A DNA stretch of 7,058 bases from assembly GCA_029934695.1 (NCBI GenBank), contig JAOZLU010000086.1:9962-17019 (forward strand). The letters are read 5' to 3'. This stretch comes from Desulfobacterales bacterium (lineage in GTDB: Bacteria; Desulfobacterota; Desulfobacteria; Desulfobacterales; 4be13). Every line of letters starts with the position of its first letter. Position 1 is the first letter of the stretch. The translations under genes were made by a program, and so were the position numbers. Below the pieces are notes generated by a model. The model saw only the letters and a program-made list of their open reading frames with translations. It ran no database searches and was not told the DNA's origin. Positions 1-5,634 of this stretch are shown piece by piece.

Positions 1-17
1 GCGGGACTGCGTCCCGC
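1..17. repeat. Perfect GC-rich inverted repeat after dctM
   Basis: GCGGGAC and GTCCCGC form a 7-bp perfect stem around a TGC triloop, 13 bases past the dctM stop codon in the direction of transcription. It could be the stem of a transcription terminator for the TRAP operon. The bases where a U-tract would be required lie outside the window, so this stays open. It could equally be part of a dispersed GC-rich repeat. Confidence 0.5.
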
Positions 18-20
18 CAC

Positions 21-44
21 AAACATGGGATCAATGTGAGGGAC
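21..44 (+). repeat. 24-bp direct repeat, copy A (overlaps dctM 3' end)
   Basis: This matches 3401-3424 at 23 of 24 positions in the same orientation. Weaker similarity continues for about 19 bases to the left. On the plus strand both copies read KHGINVRD in the same frame, as if this were a remnant of the gene fragment at 3389. On the minus strand the copy supplies the last three codons (PSH) and the stop codon of dctM. The two copies bracket the TRAP operon. Confidence 0.75.
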
Positions 45-1386
45 CAATCATTTTTTCCGGAAGCCAGGTGATAATCTCAGGAAAGATTGTACACATCACC
101 AAGGTAAACATGATTATCAGCACAAACGGAATGACTCCTTTTATAATATCCGACATGGCCAGCCCAAGTCCGGGAGGAGCAGTTCCCTTTAAGACAAAAA
201 TAGACATTGCCATGGGCGGTGTCTGGAATGCCATCTGCAGGTTAATGCAGATCATCATTCCCGCCCACAGGGGATTGAACCCGAGTTTGATCAGGATTGG
301 GGAAAAGATCGGAACAATGATAAAGACAATCCCGATCCATTCGATGAACAGCCCGAGCAGGAATACAATTACCATAATCATAGCAAACGAAGCCCATTTT
401 CCTCCCGGAACGGACAATATGAGGTGTGACACAACCTCGCCGGAACCAGCGCTCATGAACACGCCGACAAAAGCGTAACATAATGCGGCAATCATGACAA
501 CAAACGCGCTGACGCGCAATGTTTCAATGGACGCGTGCCGGATCAGCTCCCAACTGAACTTGCCATAAGCAACAGTCAGAAAAATGGCGGCAAGACAGCC
601 CAAGGCAGCAGCTTCGGTGGGGGGAGCGATGCCTGCAAAAATTGTGCCCAGCACTGCCAGAATCAGCAAAACCGGAGGAGCCAGAGATTTTAACAGTCTG
701 ATCAGCTTGGCAAATGTGAAATCAGCAATCTGGTCCGGCGGCAGGGAGGGACCCATCTCAGGACTGATATGGCACCTGACAAGAACATAGGTGACATAGA
801 GTGCTGAAAGGATTATCCCCGGGAAAACAGCCCCCATGAACATCTGCCCTATGGACAGACCGGCCTGGGGAGCGTAAACAACCAGCATGATGCTTGGCGG
901 AATGAGGATTCCGAGAGTTCCCGCGGCAACGATGCTGCCTGTTGCCAGGGACCTGTCATACCCCCGAGTCACCATGGGTTCCAGAGCAATCAGGGTCAGG
1001 ATGGTGACCGAGGCTGCAATAACACCCAGACAGGCAGCCAGAATTGTGCCGAATACAATGGTGACAACGGCAAGCCCGCCTTTAATCCGCCCCAGCGACT
1101 CGTAAAGACTCTCATACAGGTCTTTGGTTATCCCTGAATGTTGCAACACCACTCCCATAAAGCTGAACAGAGGAACTGCGAGATAGGGATAATTCAGCGT
1201 CAAAGCATAAAATCTGCTGTACAGGATATGGAAGGTGGTGGTGGTTCCGAAAATCAGGATACCTACGAGAAAGGCGACACTTCCGATCACGAATGCAATG
1301 GGGAATCCGGTCAGTACCAGGCTGAACACACCTCCCAACATGAGAAAAGCTACTATTTCAGGGCTTAGTTCAATCAATTTTTTCAC
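31..1386 (-). CDS. dctM: TRAP transporter large permease, DctM/FcbT3 type
   Basis: This is the large (about 12-helix) inner-membrane subunit of a tripartite ATP-independent periplasmic transporter. With DctQ it moves the solute delivered by DctP across the membrane, driven by an ion gradient. The 451-residue protein is hydrophobic throughout. It carries the family signature TLGILIPPS (about residues 157-165) followed by YAPQAGLSIGQMF...FPG, and a late FQTPPMAMSIFVLKG segment, as in the mannitol/chloroaromatic (COG4664) group. Length is normal for the family. The GTG start overlaps the dctQ stop by 17 bp, and an in-frame TAA sits two codons upstream, so translation cannot begin further up. A TTG three codons in (1377) has a better-placed GAGGTG ribosome site and would give MIELSPEI; it is a credible alternative start. 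The last residues come from repeat copy A. The substrate is unknown. Confidence 0.95.
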   Translation of the reverse strand: MKKLIELSPEIVAFLMLGGVFSLVLTGFPIAFVIGSVAFLVGILIFGTTTTFHILYSRFYALTLNYPYLAVPLFSFMGVVLQHSGITKDLYESLYESLGRIKGGLAVVTIVFGTILAACLGVIAASVTILTLIALEPMVTRGYDRSLATGSIVAAGTLGILIPPSIMLVVYAPQAGLSIGQMFMGAVFPGIILSALYVTYVLVRCHISPEMGPSLPPDQIADFTFAKLIRLLKSLAPPVLLILAVLGTIFAGIAPPTEAAALGCLAAIFLTVAYGKFSWELIRHASIETLRVSAFVVMIAALCYAFVGVFMSAGSGEVVSHLILSVPGGKWASFAMIMVIVFLLGLFIEWIGIVFIIVPIFSPILIKLGFNPLWAGMMICINLQMAFQTPPMAMSIFVLKGTAPPGLGLAMSDIIKGVIPFVLIIMFTLVMCTIFPEIITWLPEKMIGPSH

Positions 1387-1888
1387 CTCTTATCACAAAG
1401 TATAAATCACGTATGAATTTTGCTGTCCCCTGGAGGAGCAGAAGAAAAAGCCCGATAGCAAAAACAGTTCTGTAGGGCGCGGCAGGCGGATACCAGAAAC
1501 TGTTGAACATGACTTCATTGATTTTCCAGGCTTTCACCGCCCAGATGACGGCAAGTTTGAACATGATGATCATCAGAGGGAAAAACAGGAACAGTGAGCA
1601 TATAATATCAAGCAGGGCCTGTCTTTTCGGGGAAAGAGTGCTGTATATCAGATCCACACGGGTATGGGAATTGTGCAGGTGGTCATAAGATGCCCCCAGC
1701 ATATAAACCACGCCTCCTGCCATGCATAAGGAATCATAAGCCCAGATTGTGGGGGCATTGAAAAAATGTCTTGCGATTGCTTCATAAGCTCCGATCAGGA
1801 CAAGGAGAAAAGCAAACCACTTGCCTATGGATCCTGATGTTTCACTCAGCCAGTCAATGGATTTCAGCAGTTTTGTCAAAACAGTCAT
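1370..1888 (-). CDS. dctQ: TRAP transporter small permease, DctQ type
   Basis: The 172-residue protein has four predicted membrane helices (about 20-37, 50-66, 95-115 and 141-155). It contains the DctQ-like segment HLHNSHTRVDLIYSTLSP between helices 2 and 3, matching the usual H-x-R-V-D-L pattern of the small TRAP subunit. It pairs with DctM in the inner membrane and helps dock the solute receptor. The ATG at 1888 is chosen because GAGGAG lies six bases upstream and the product begins MTVLTKLLKSIDW. The frame stays open upstream to about 2026, but that stretch is stem-loop-rich and does not look coding. Its 3' end overlaps dctM by 17 bp, indicating coupled translation. A 197-bp gap separates it from dctP. 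Confidence 0.93.
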   Translation of the reverse strand: MTVLTKLLKSIDWLSETSGSIGKWFAFLLVLIGAYEAIARHFFNAPTIWAYDSLCMAGGVVYMLGASYDHLHNSHTRVDLIYSTLSPKRQALLDIICSLFLFFPLMIIMFKLAVIWAVKAWKINEVMFNSFWYPPAAPYRTVFAIGLFLLLLQGTAKFIRDLYFVIRGEKID

Positions 1889-1932
1889 GCTTTTCTCCTC
1901 GCAGTTCCTTTGTTCTGATTGTAACGGATTCT

Positions 1933-2059
1933 GGGAGATGCTCTCCCGGGATGTCATTCCGGAACCGGGAATATGACAGCGGAAAGGGGACGGATATATC
2001 CGTCCTGTCCTGAAATTCGCTGTCATATCCGCCTGTGACCGCAGATGCAGTCCCTGCGG
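1933..2059 (-). promoter_or_regulatory. Stem-loop cluster between dctP and dctQ
   Basis: The dctP-dctQ gap contains four potential hairpins. GGGAGA-TGC-TCTCCC lies at 1933-1947. TCCCGG and CCGGGA at 1944-1970 enclose the palindrome TTCCGGAA. A large structure at 1971-2028 has 11-bp outer arms (ATATGACAGCG and CGCTGTCATAT) enclosing the perfect palindrome GGACGGATATATCCGTCC. CCGCAG and CTGCGG lie at 2039-2059. None is followed by a convincing U-run on the minus strand. They fit an intercistronic processing or mRNA-stability element that would keep receptor mRNA more abundant than permease mRNA, as is common for binding-protein operons. Function is inferred. Confidence 0.6.
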
Positions 2060-2085
2060 GCACCTGAACCCATTATAATCAGCCT

Positions 2086-3135
2086 TTACTTGATGGCAGA
2101 ATATGCTTTGCCGAAATTTTTCATGGAGTTATATATCTCAGCAAAAAGCGGTGCTTCTGATTTTGATTTTTCCTCATAGAATTTTTCAGCCTCGGCAATC
2201 AGAGCCTCTTCTATGTCAGTGGGCACTTTAAAGACTTTGTTGCCCGCTTCCCTGAATTTGTCCACCGCCTTCACAGACTCTGCCACCAGAAACTCATGCT
2301 GAGCCTGGGTCCATTTGTCAATGAGGGATTGCACGATGATTTTTATGTCATCCGGCAATTTGGCCCAGGATGTTTTGTTGACAAAGAAAACCTGGGGATC
2401 GCTGGGAGCGCGGACCGGAGAAAGGTAAACATAAGGGGCAACCTCACTAAAATGCATCTTCCAATTGGATGCCAGAGTTGAATATTCAAATGCGTCAATG
2501 GTTCCTCTCTGCATGGCTTCGTAAAGCTGACCACCGGGAATGATAACTGTTGCAGCGCCCATTCGTTTGAGGATTTCGCCGCCGTCTCCCATGCAGCGGG
2601 CCTTCAAGCCTTTAATATCTGCGAGAGACTTCAGCTCGACCTTGGAGTGAAAAAAGACTTCTTCCGGCAGTGGCGCCAATGCACCCGGAAAGGTCATGAC
2701 ATTGTAACCTTTCATCATTTTGTTGAGCAGATCAGCGCCGCCGCCATAGTTGAACCATGTTCTCAGAGCTTCGCCGGGAAGTCCGCCGGGCCTGGAACTG
2801 ATGAGGCCTGCGGCAGGCCACTTGTCCAAGTTGTACATGGGGCAGGTGTAAGCCATGTCAAGAACGCCCTGGTCAACAGCGTCAAGTTCCTTGTAAGCAG
2901 GCACGATGGAGCCGCCGACAAAGGGTTTTACCGTCAGGCGGCCTGCGGTTGCCTCGGTAATGGCATTGCACAGTTTGTCATGAAAAATCTGGGATGGATC
3001 AGATGCCGGACCATGTCCGGATGATTTCCAGATTATTTTCTTTTCTGCAAAGCTCGCGCCGGGTTGCAGCATAAGCATGGCTGCAACCATCATCATTATC
3101 ATCAGAATTCCAAAATGTTTATTGCGAATACACAT
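2086..3135 (-). CDS. dctP: TRAP transporter periplasmic solute-binding protein, DctP/FcbT1 type
   Basis: This is the secreted receptor that binds the substrate and hands it to DctQM. The 349-residue precursor has a Sec signal peptide: a basic start (RNKH), a Met/Ala/Leu-rich core, and a likely cut after ASFA at residue 30. The mature part shows the family pattern: KIIWKSSGHGP as first strand, GLKAR with Arg180 at the position that usually salt-bridges the ligand carboxylate, then IPGGQLYEAMQRGTIDAFEYS at about 199-219. Length is normal. It is the first gene of the operon. AAGGAGG lies 12 bases before the ATG, a slightly long spacing. Ligand: probably an organic acid, by family analogy only. 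The gene resembles COG4663 receptors, matching the subtype of its permease. Confidence 0.95.
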   Translation of the reverse strand: MCIRNKHFGILMIMMMVAAMLMLQPGASFAEKKIIWKSSGHGPASDPSQIFHDKLCNAITEATAGRLTVKPFVGGSIVPAYKELDAVDQGVLDMAYTCPMYNLDKWPAAGLISSRPGGLPGEALRTWFNYGGGADLLNKMMKGYNVMTFPGALAPLPEEVFFHSKVELKSLADIKGLKARCMGDGGEILKRMGAATVIIPGGQLYEAMQRGTIDAFEYSTLASNWKMHFSEVAPYVYLSPVRAPSDPQVFFVNKTSWAKLPDDIKIIVQSLIDKWTQAQHEFLVAESVKAVDKFREAGNKVFKVPTDIEEALIAEAEKFYEEKSKSEAPLFAEIYNSMKNFGKAYSAIK

Positions 3136-3147
3136 TCTTTAAATTAT

Positions 3148-3154
3148 CCTCCTT
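3148..3154 (-). promoter_or_regulatory. Ribosome binding site of dctP
   Basis: AAGGAGG on the minus strand lies 12 bases upstream of the dctP ATG. The match is near perfect but the spacing is longer than the usual 5-9. No start codon in the dctP frame is better placed, so the ATG at 3135 is retained. Confidence 0.7.
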
Positions 3155-3302
3155 GCATTTGTTAATGTGCCGAACCACCATGAGCATTTATTTGCACAGT
3201 GCCTCAGCAACCTTAAAATAAAACAACAAATTATTAAAAATAATGATCGGCAAACAAACAGTCATCAACGGATGAAAGCTGATCACTATGTTCAGCCAGC
3301 AG

Positions 3303-3330
3303 ATTTATTAGAAAAACTTGAGTGTGTCAA
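3303..3330 (-). promoter_or_regulatory. Candidate sigma-70 promoter of the TRAP operon
   Basis: On the minus strand TTGACA (3325-3330) is followed after 16 bases by ATAAAT (3303-3308). Transcription would begin near 3296, giving a leader of about 160 nucleotides before dctP. I looked for a sigma-54 site (GG-N10-GC) in the leader and found none with correct spacing. The long leader contains no recognisable riboswitch. Confidence 0.5.
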
Positions 3331-3380
3331 GAAAAATTTGCTGTGTACAGGACAAAAAAAATGAGTGGTCAAGAAAAATT
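3326..3380. repeat. Short direct repeat around the dctP -35 box
   Basis: GTCAAGAAAAATT occurs at 3326-3338 and again at 3368-3380, 42 bp apart (four helical turns). On the minus strand each copy reads AATTTTTCTTGAC, and similarity continues for several bases with a one-base gap. The first copy includes the proposed -35 element of the TRAP operon. It may be a paired regulator site or an accidental duplication. Confidence 0.5.
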
Positions 3381-3388
3381 CAGGGATT

Positions 3389-3580
3389 ATGGCCCGGGAT
3401 AAACATGGAATCAATGTGAGGGACACTGTTGTTCAGACTCTGACGGACATTGAAGGTGATTTCTCGGATAAAGTTGTTCCTTCGGGAAGTCTCGGCACTG
3501 TCGTGGAGTGTTATGAAAATTTCGTTTCCCCTTTCCTCTTCTTTCGGGGCCTTTTTTGGGTCGGGGTGCGGGAAAAATAA
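3389..3580 (+). pseudogene. Truncated small gene resembling DUF4926-type proteins
   Basis: The reading frame gives 63 codons. Residues 1-44 look like a real protein: KHGINVRDTVV, then GDFSDKVVPSGSLGTVVECYEN. The strand-turn pattern D-V/T-V ... G-x-x-G-T-V-V-E-x-Y resembles small DUF4926-like proteins, which are often found in toxin-antitoxin neighbourhoods. From residue 45 the sequence turns into FVSPFLFFRGLFWVGVREK, read from a pyrimidine-rich stretch that does not continue the family pattern, so the gene seems cut at about 3520. The ATG at 3389 has only a weak GGG upstream. The family assignment is from memory of the pattern. It may be a fragment unrelated to abiE. Confidence 0.5.
3401..3424 (+). 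repeat. 24-bp direct repeat, copy B
   Basis: This matches copy A at 21-44 with a single mismatch. It lies inside the truncated plus-strand gene at 3389 and encodes KHGINVRD there. Copies A and B are 3,380 bp apart and frame the whole TRAP operon in direct orientation, as expected for insertion or recombination through this gene family. Confidence 0.75.
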
Positions 3581-3589
3581 GAGCAGTAT

Positions 3590-3612
3590 GCGGCTCCATT
3601 TTTACACTCCTT
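3590..3612 (-). repeat. Dispersed repeat, copy R1
   Basis: On the minus strand this reads AAGGAGTG then TAAAAATGGAGCCGC, matching R2 (3676-3698) with one difference over 23 bases and R3 more loosely. AAAAAT/ATTTTT pairing with 3573-3578 keeps a weak hairpin. It begins about 70 bp past the point where the plus-strand gene fragment at 3389 loses its family pattern. Confidence 0.65.
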
Positions 3613-3658
3613 CCGCTAGGGCTGCTTTCTTCCGGGCTTTCCCTGAATTCGACATGGC

Positions 3659-3700
3659 TGCAAAAATTCCGCCTGGCGGCTCCATTTTTGCACTCCTTTT
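3659..3700 (-). repeat. Dispersed palindromic repeat, copy R2
   Basis: The copy is a hairpin: TGCAAAAAT and ATTTTTGCA are perfect 9-bp arms enclosing the palindrome CCGCCTGGCGG. On the minus strand its edge reads GGAGTGCAAAAATGGAGCC, a Shine-Dalgarno and ATG look-alike. The upstream flank CTGAT-TT-ATCAG is also palindromic and has a counterpart in R3. It abuts the end of the degenerate abiEii fragment. Confidence 0.7.
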
Positions 3701-3790
3701 CTGATAAATCAGCCATTGGTCCCGGATGAGTGATGAGATGAACAGAAACCGCCTGGTTCACATCTTCGCTGAAATCAGCAGTTCAAAGTT
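3700..3790 (-). pseudogene. Degenerate fragment of a second abiEii gene
   Basis: Bases 3714-3776 align without gaps to 4047-4109 inside the abiEii gene at about 48 of 63 positions. On the minus strand the fragment encodes SEDVNQAVSVHLITHPGPM, against SKDVKKAFLVYLISHPRPM in AbiEii (about residues 179-197). The match begins after a frame disturbance near 3777-3790 and ends at about 3705, where repeat R2 takes over. It is therefore a piece of a paralogue or duplicated copy, with both flanks lost. At about 76 percent identity it is not a recent duplication. Confidence 0.7.
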
Positions 3791-3794
3791 TTTC

Positions 3795-3818
3795 AGGCTT
3801 ACCGAAAAAGATAAGCCT
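3795..3818 (-). repeat. Inverted repeat over the ancestral abiEii stop
   Basis: AGGCTTA and TAAGCCT are perfect 7-bp arms separated by ten bases. The TAA that ends the readable AbiEii tail lies in one arm. It may have been the terminator stem of the operon, but no U-run follows on the minus strand, so the role is uncertain. Confidence 0.45.
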
Positions 3819-3948
3819 CAAGTTTTGCAAGCGCCTTTCCATGCCTCACTCTGTCCATCCTGCCGATATTGAACAGTTTCCATCTGACAGCGGGCAGTTT
3901 CCCGACATTCTCCAATCCGAGCAGGTCCCACTCAGGTCTGCCCTTTTT
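3799..3948 (-). pseudogene. Displaced C-terminal coding segment of abiEii
   Basis: Directly after the abiEii stop codon, a different frame reads KKGRPEWDLLGLENVG, then KLPAVRWKLFNI, then a basic segment ending KLEAYLFR and TAA at 3799. This is the characteristic C-terminus of AbiEii nucleotidyltransferases (K-G-x-P-x-W ... L-P-A-x-R-W-K-L). Intact relatives carry roughly 30-40 residues between the preceding E-F-x-G-I-T-V-D-E-I segment and this block; here it follows at once in another frame. An out-of-frame internal deletion is the simplest explanation. The segment is translated only if ribosomes slip or the deletion is a sequencing or assembly error. Confidence 0.8.
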
Positions 3949-4637
3949 CACAGTTCCTCGCAGGTAATCTCATCCACGGTTATCCCCCTGAACTCATTTT
4001 CAAAAACAGCTCTGATATCTGTAAAGTTCGGATTCAGAAGCTCATACATCGGCCTCGGATGACTGATGAGATACACAAGAAACGCCTTTTTCACATCTTT
4101 GCTGATGCCCTCATTTTTCAGCAGAAAATTCACATCAAAAAGATCACGGGGATGCTGTCTGTCCAGTGCGGCACATATTTTCCCCGCATAAAGTTCCGCT
4201 GTTGAAAGCGTTCTGATATCCGCTGAAACCTCAAAAATATGTTGCGCCCTTGGGGAGAGGGTCTTGATCCGGGGTCCGAAAACAGTTCCCCGGATTACCG
4301 GGTTGGTCTCTATCTTGACAGAACTCTCATTCCAACGGACAATTATACCTTTCAGCAAATTCTGACCGTGAAATTTTTTGTGAACGATCAGACTGCCCGG
4401 AAGCGTCTTTTTTATTTTTTCAGATATTTTTGTCAGCGACAGACTGATATCTGCAAGTGCTGTCTGTCTCTCATTCACCGGGAGATAGGCAAGATCAATG
4501 TCAACCGAGATGCGGGGCAGGTCTCTCACGAAAAAATTGATAGCGGTGCCTCCTTTCAACGCAAACACGCTGACCGGCCTGATGAGAGGCAATACCCTGA
4601 GCAGGAGTTCCGCCTGCCTGCGATATGAATTCTTCAG
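3948..4637 (-). CDS. abiEii: AbiEii nucleotidyltransferase toxin, truncated at C-terminus
   Basis: This is the toxin half of a type IV AbiE module. AbiEii proteins are cytoplasmic DNA-polymerase-beta-fold nucleotidyltransferases; relatives such as MenT modify tRNA, and expression can abort phage infection. The 229-residue frame shows GG at 29-30 followed by SVDIDL (Asp46 and Asp48, metal ligands), KIETNPVIRG (Glu110) and the late signature KICAALDRQHPRDLFDV (Lys153, Arg164, Asp165). All catalytic motifs are present, but the frame stops where about 80 more residues would be usual; the tail survives at 3799-3948 in another frame. No ATG exists at the 5' end. CTG at 4637 replaces the expected ATG, overlaps the abiEi stop as CTGA and has GAGGTG five bases upstream. 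It includes the family-like YRRQAELLLRVLPLI. A TTG at 4592 would begin inside conserved sequence. Activity is doubtful. Confidence 0.85.
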   Translation of the reverse strand: MKNSYRRQAELLLRVLPLIRPVSVFALKGGTAINFFVRDLPRISVDIDLAYLPVNERQTALADISLSLTKISEKIKKTLPGSLIVHKKFHGQNLLKGIIVRWNESSVKIETNPVIRGTVFGPRIKTLSPRAQHIFEVSADIRTLSTAELYAGKICAALDRQHPRDLFDVNFLLKNEGISKDVKKAFLVYLISHPRPMYELLNPNFTDIRAVFENEFRGITVDEITCEEL

Positions 4638-5413
4638 AACAGCACCTCATCCGTGTCAGAAGGAACAGTTATGTCATAATTTTTGTCAAGCACCCCGCCT
4701 CTCACCACAAGCCTTTTGCCTCTGCCGAAACTCACCTTTGAAAGATCAAGATGCCTCACCCAGGGATGGTCATGCTTCTCAGCCATATACATGAAAAGTC
4801 TTCTCACCTTTATGAAACTGCATTTTTCAAGCAGACTGCTCACAATTCCGGGACGGAGACTCACAAGATTCTCCGTGATCATCAGGGCCTCCTCAAAGGT
4901 GATCCTGCCCGGGACATGATGCAGCATTTCCATGGCGGCCCTTTCCGGGGCGGAAATTCTTATTGAGAAATCCCTCTCATCAAATCGGGTGAACCCGTCC
5001 TCACACTCATCGGGAAAGAGTCCGGTGCCTGTGAAAAGAATGTCCGCCCCCCAGTTTCCGCGCTCAAACCATGCGGGGAGTCTCAGGGCAGGCCCTCCGT
5101 AAAGAAATATCCTTCCGGGTCTTTCGGAAAGATGATGTGCATACCCCCGCATCCCAAGAGCGGTCTTTCCCCCGGGATGGATATTGAGGCCGAGCTGGGT
5201 CTGAATCGCCCAGACCGCCCCGGTCCATCCGATCCTGTCCCTGTCAAGACAGTATGCGCCCCGGCCCACCGGCCTTATCCATCTGCTGTTCTTGTACCTG
5301 TTCAGCAGGGCGTGGCTGATTCCCTGGCGGTTCAGATGGGAGGTCACCGAAACCGTTCCTCTGGGCCATCCTGTGATGAGCCGGTTCAGTTTTGTTCTTT
5401 TTTCTTTACTCAT
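4634..5413 (-). CDS. abiEi: AbiEi antitoxin and transcriptional repressor
   Basis: This is the antitoxin of the type IV AbiE system. AbiEi proteins pair an N-terminal winged helix, which represses their own promoter, with a C-terminal domain that counters the toxin without a stable complex. The 259-residue product has a putative winged helix at about 5-90 (KLNRLITGWPRGTVSVTSHL ... RWIRPVGRGAYCL). A C-terminal domain follows, containing the family landmark ISAPERAAMEMLHHVP (about 153-168). Length is typical of the COG5340 group and no lesion is visible. The ATG at 5413 (MSKEK) is preferred over a GTG at 5428, because the promoter would place transcription start near 5432, leaving almost no leader for the GTG. 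AGGTG lies 12 bases before the ATG. Its stop overlaps the toxin start, so the pair is translationally coupled. Confidence 0.9.
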   Translation of the reverse strand: MSKEKRTKLNRLITGWPRGTVSVTSHLNRQGISHALLNRYKNSRWIRPVGRGAYCLDRDRIGWTGAVWAIQTQLGLNIHPGGKTALGMRGYAHHLSERPGRIFLYGGPALRLPAWFERGNWGADILFTGTGLFPDECEDGFTRFDERDFSIRISAPERAAMEMLHHVPGRITFEEALMITENLVSLRPGIVSSLLEKCSFIKVRRLFMYMAEKHDHPWVRHLDLSKVSFGRGKRLVVRGGVLDKNYDITVPSDTDEVLF

Positions 5414-5438
5414 AGTTGATAAAATCACCTGAAATCAA

Positions 5439-5465
5439 ACTATACAGAATTTTCAGGACTGTCAA
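5439..5465 (-). promoter_or_regulatory. Promoter of the abiE operon with possible AbiEi operator
   Basis: On the minus strand TTGACA (5460-5465) and TATAGT (5439-5444) are 15 bases apart, a short but workable spacing. Transcription would start around 5432. Just downstream, TTGAT and ATCAA form an inverted repeat spanning 5416-5438, between the start point and the ATG, with TGATTT also repeated 10 bases apart. That is a natural place for AbiEi to bind and repress. Operator function is inferred. Confidence 0.55.
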
Positions 5466-5573
5466 GAGGAAAATGACCTCCGGACTGACTTACAAAAAAG
5501 TTTTTAAGAGACAGATGTCTGGCATACTTTTTTATAAATTTTACTGTCAGATGAGAGACAAGGCTGATTGCTG

Positions 5574-5619
5574 TTGACATCCTGTTCATCTTTCATCTAT
5601 GTTCACAAAAAATGAACAT
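5574..5619 (+). promoter_or_regulatory. Possible plus-strand promoter with inverted repeat
   Basis: TTGACA at 5574-5579 is followed 18 bases later by TATGTT (5598-5603). The second box overlaps a perfect inverted repeat, ATGTTCA and TGAACAT, separated by seven bases (5599-5619). This looks like an operator over a -10 box. No convincing gene follows: the only frame after it is 18 codons long (5634-5690) and lies inside repeat R3. It may be a relic or chance. Confidence 0.3.
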
Positions 5620-5634
5620 GAGGAAAAAGTGAAA

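Noticed and set aside
1889..2026. Upstream extension of dctQ by 46 codons
   Set aside because: The frame is open, but the stretch is a cluster of stem-loops, and the ATG at 1888 has an excellent ribosome site and gives a normal DctQ length.
3148..3230. Sigma-54 promoter upstream of dctP
   Set aside because: GGCAC motifs occur, but no GG-N10-GC spacing is found.
3599..3682. Twenty-seven-codon minus-strand frame starting at the ATG of R2 and ending at R1
   Set aside because: It has a good ribosome-site look-alike, but it is generated by the repeat pair and has no recognisable protein character.
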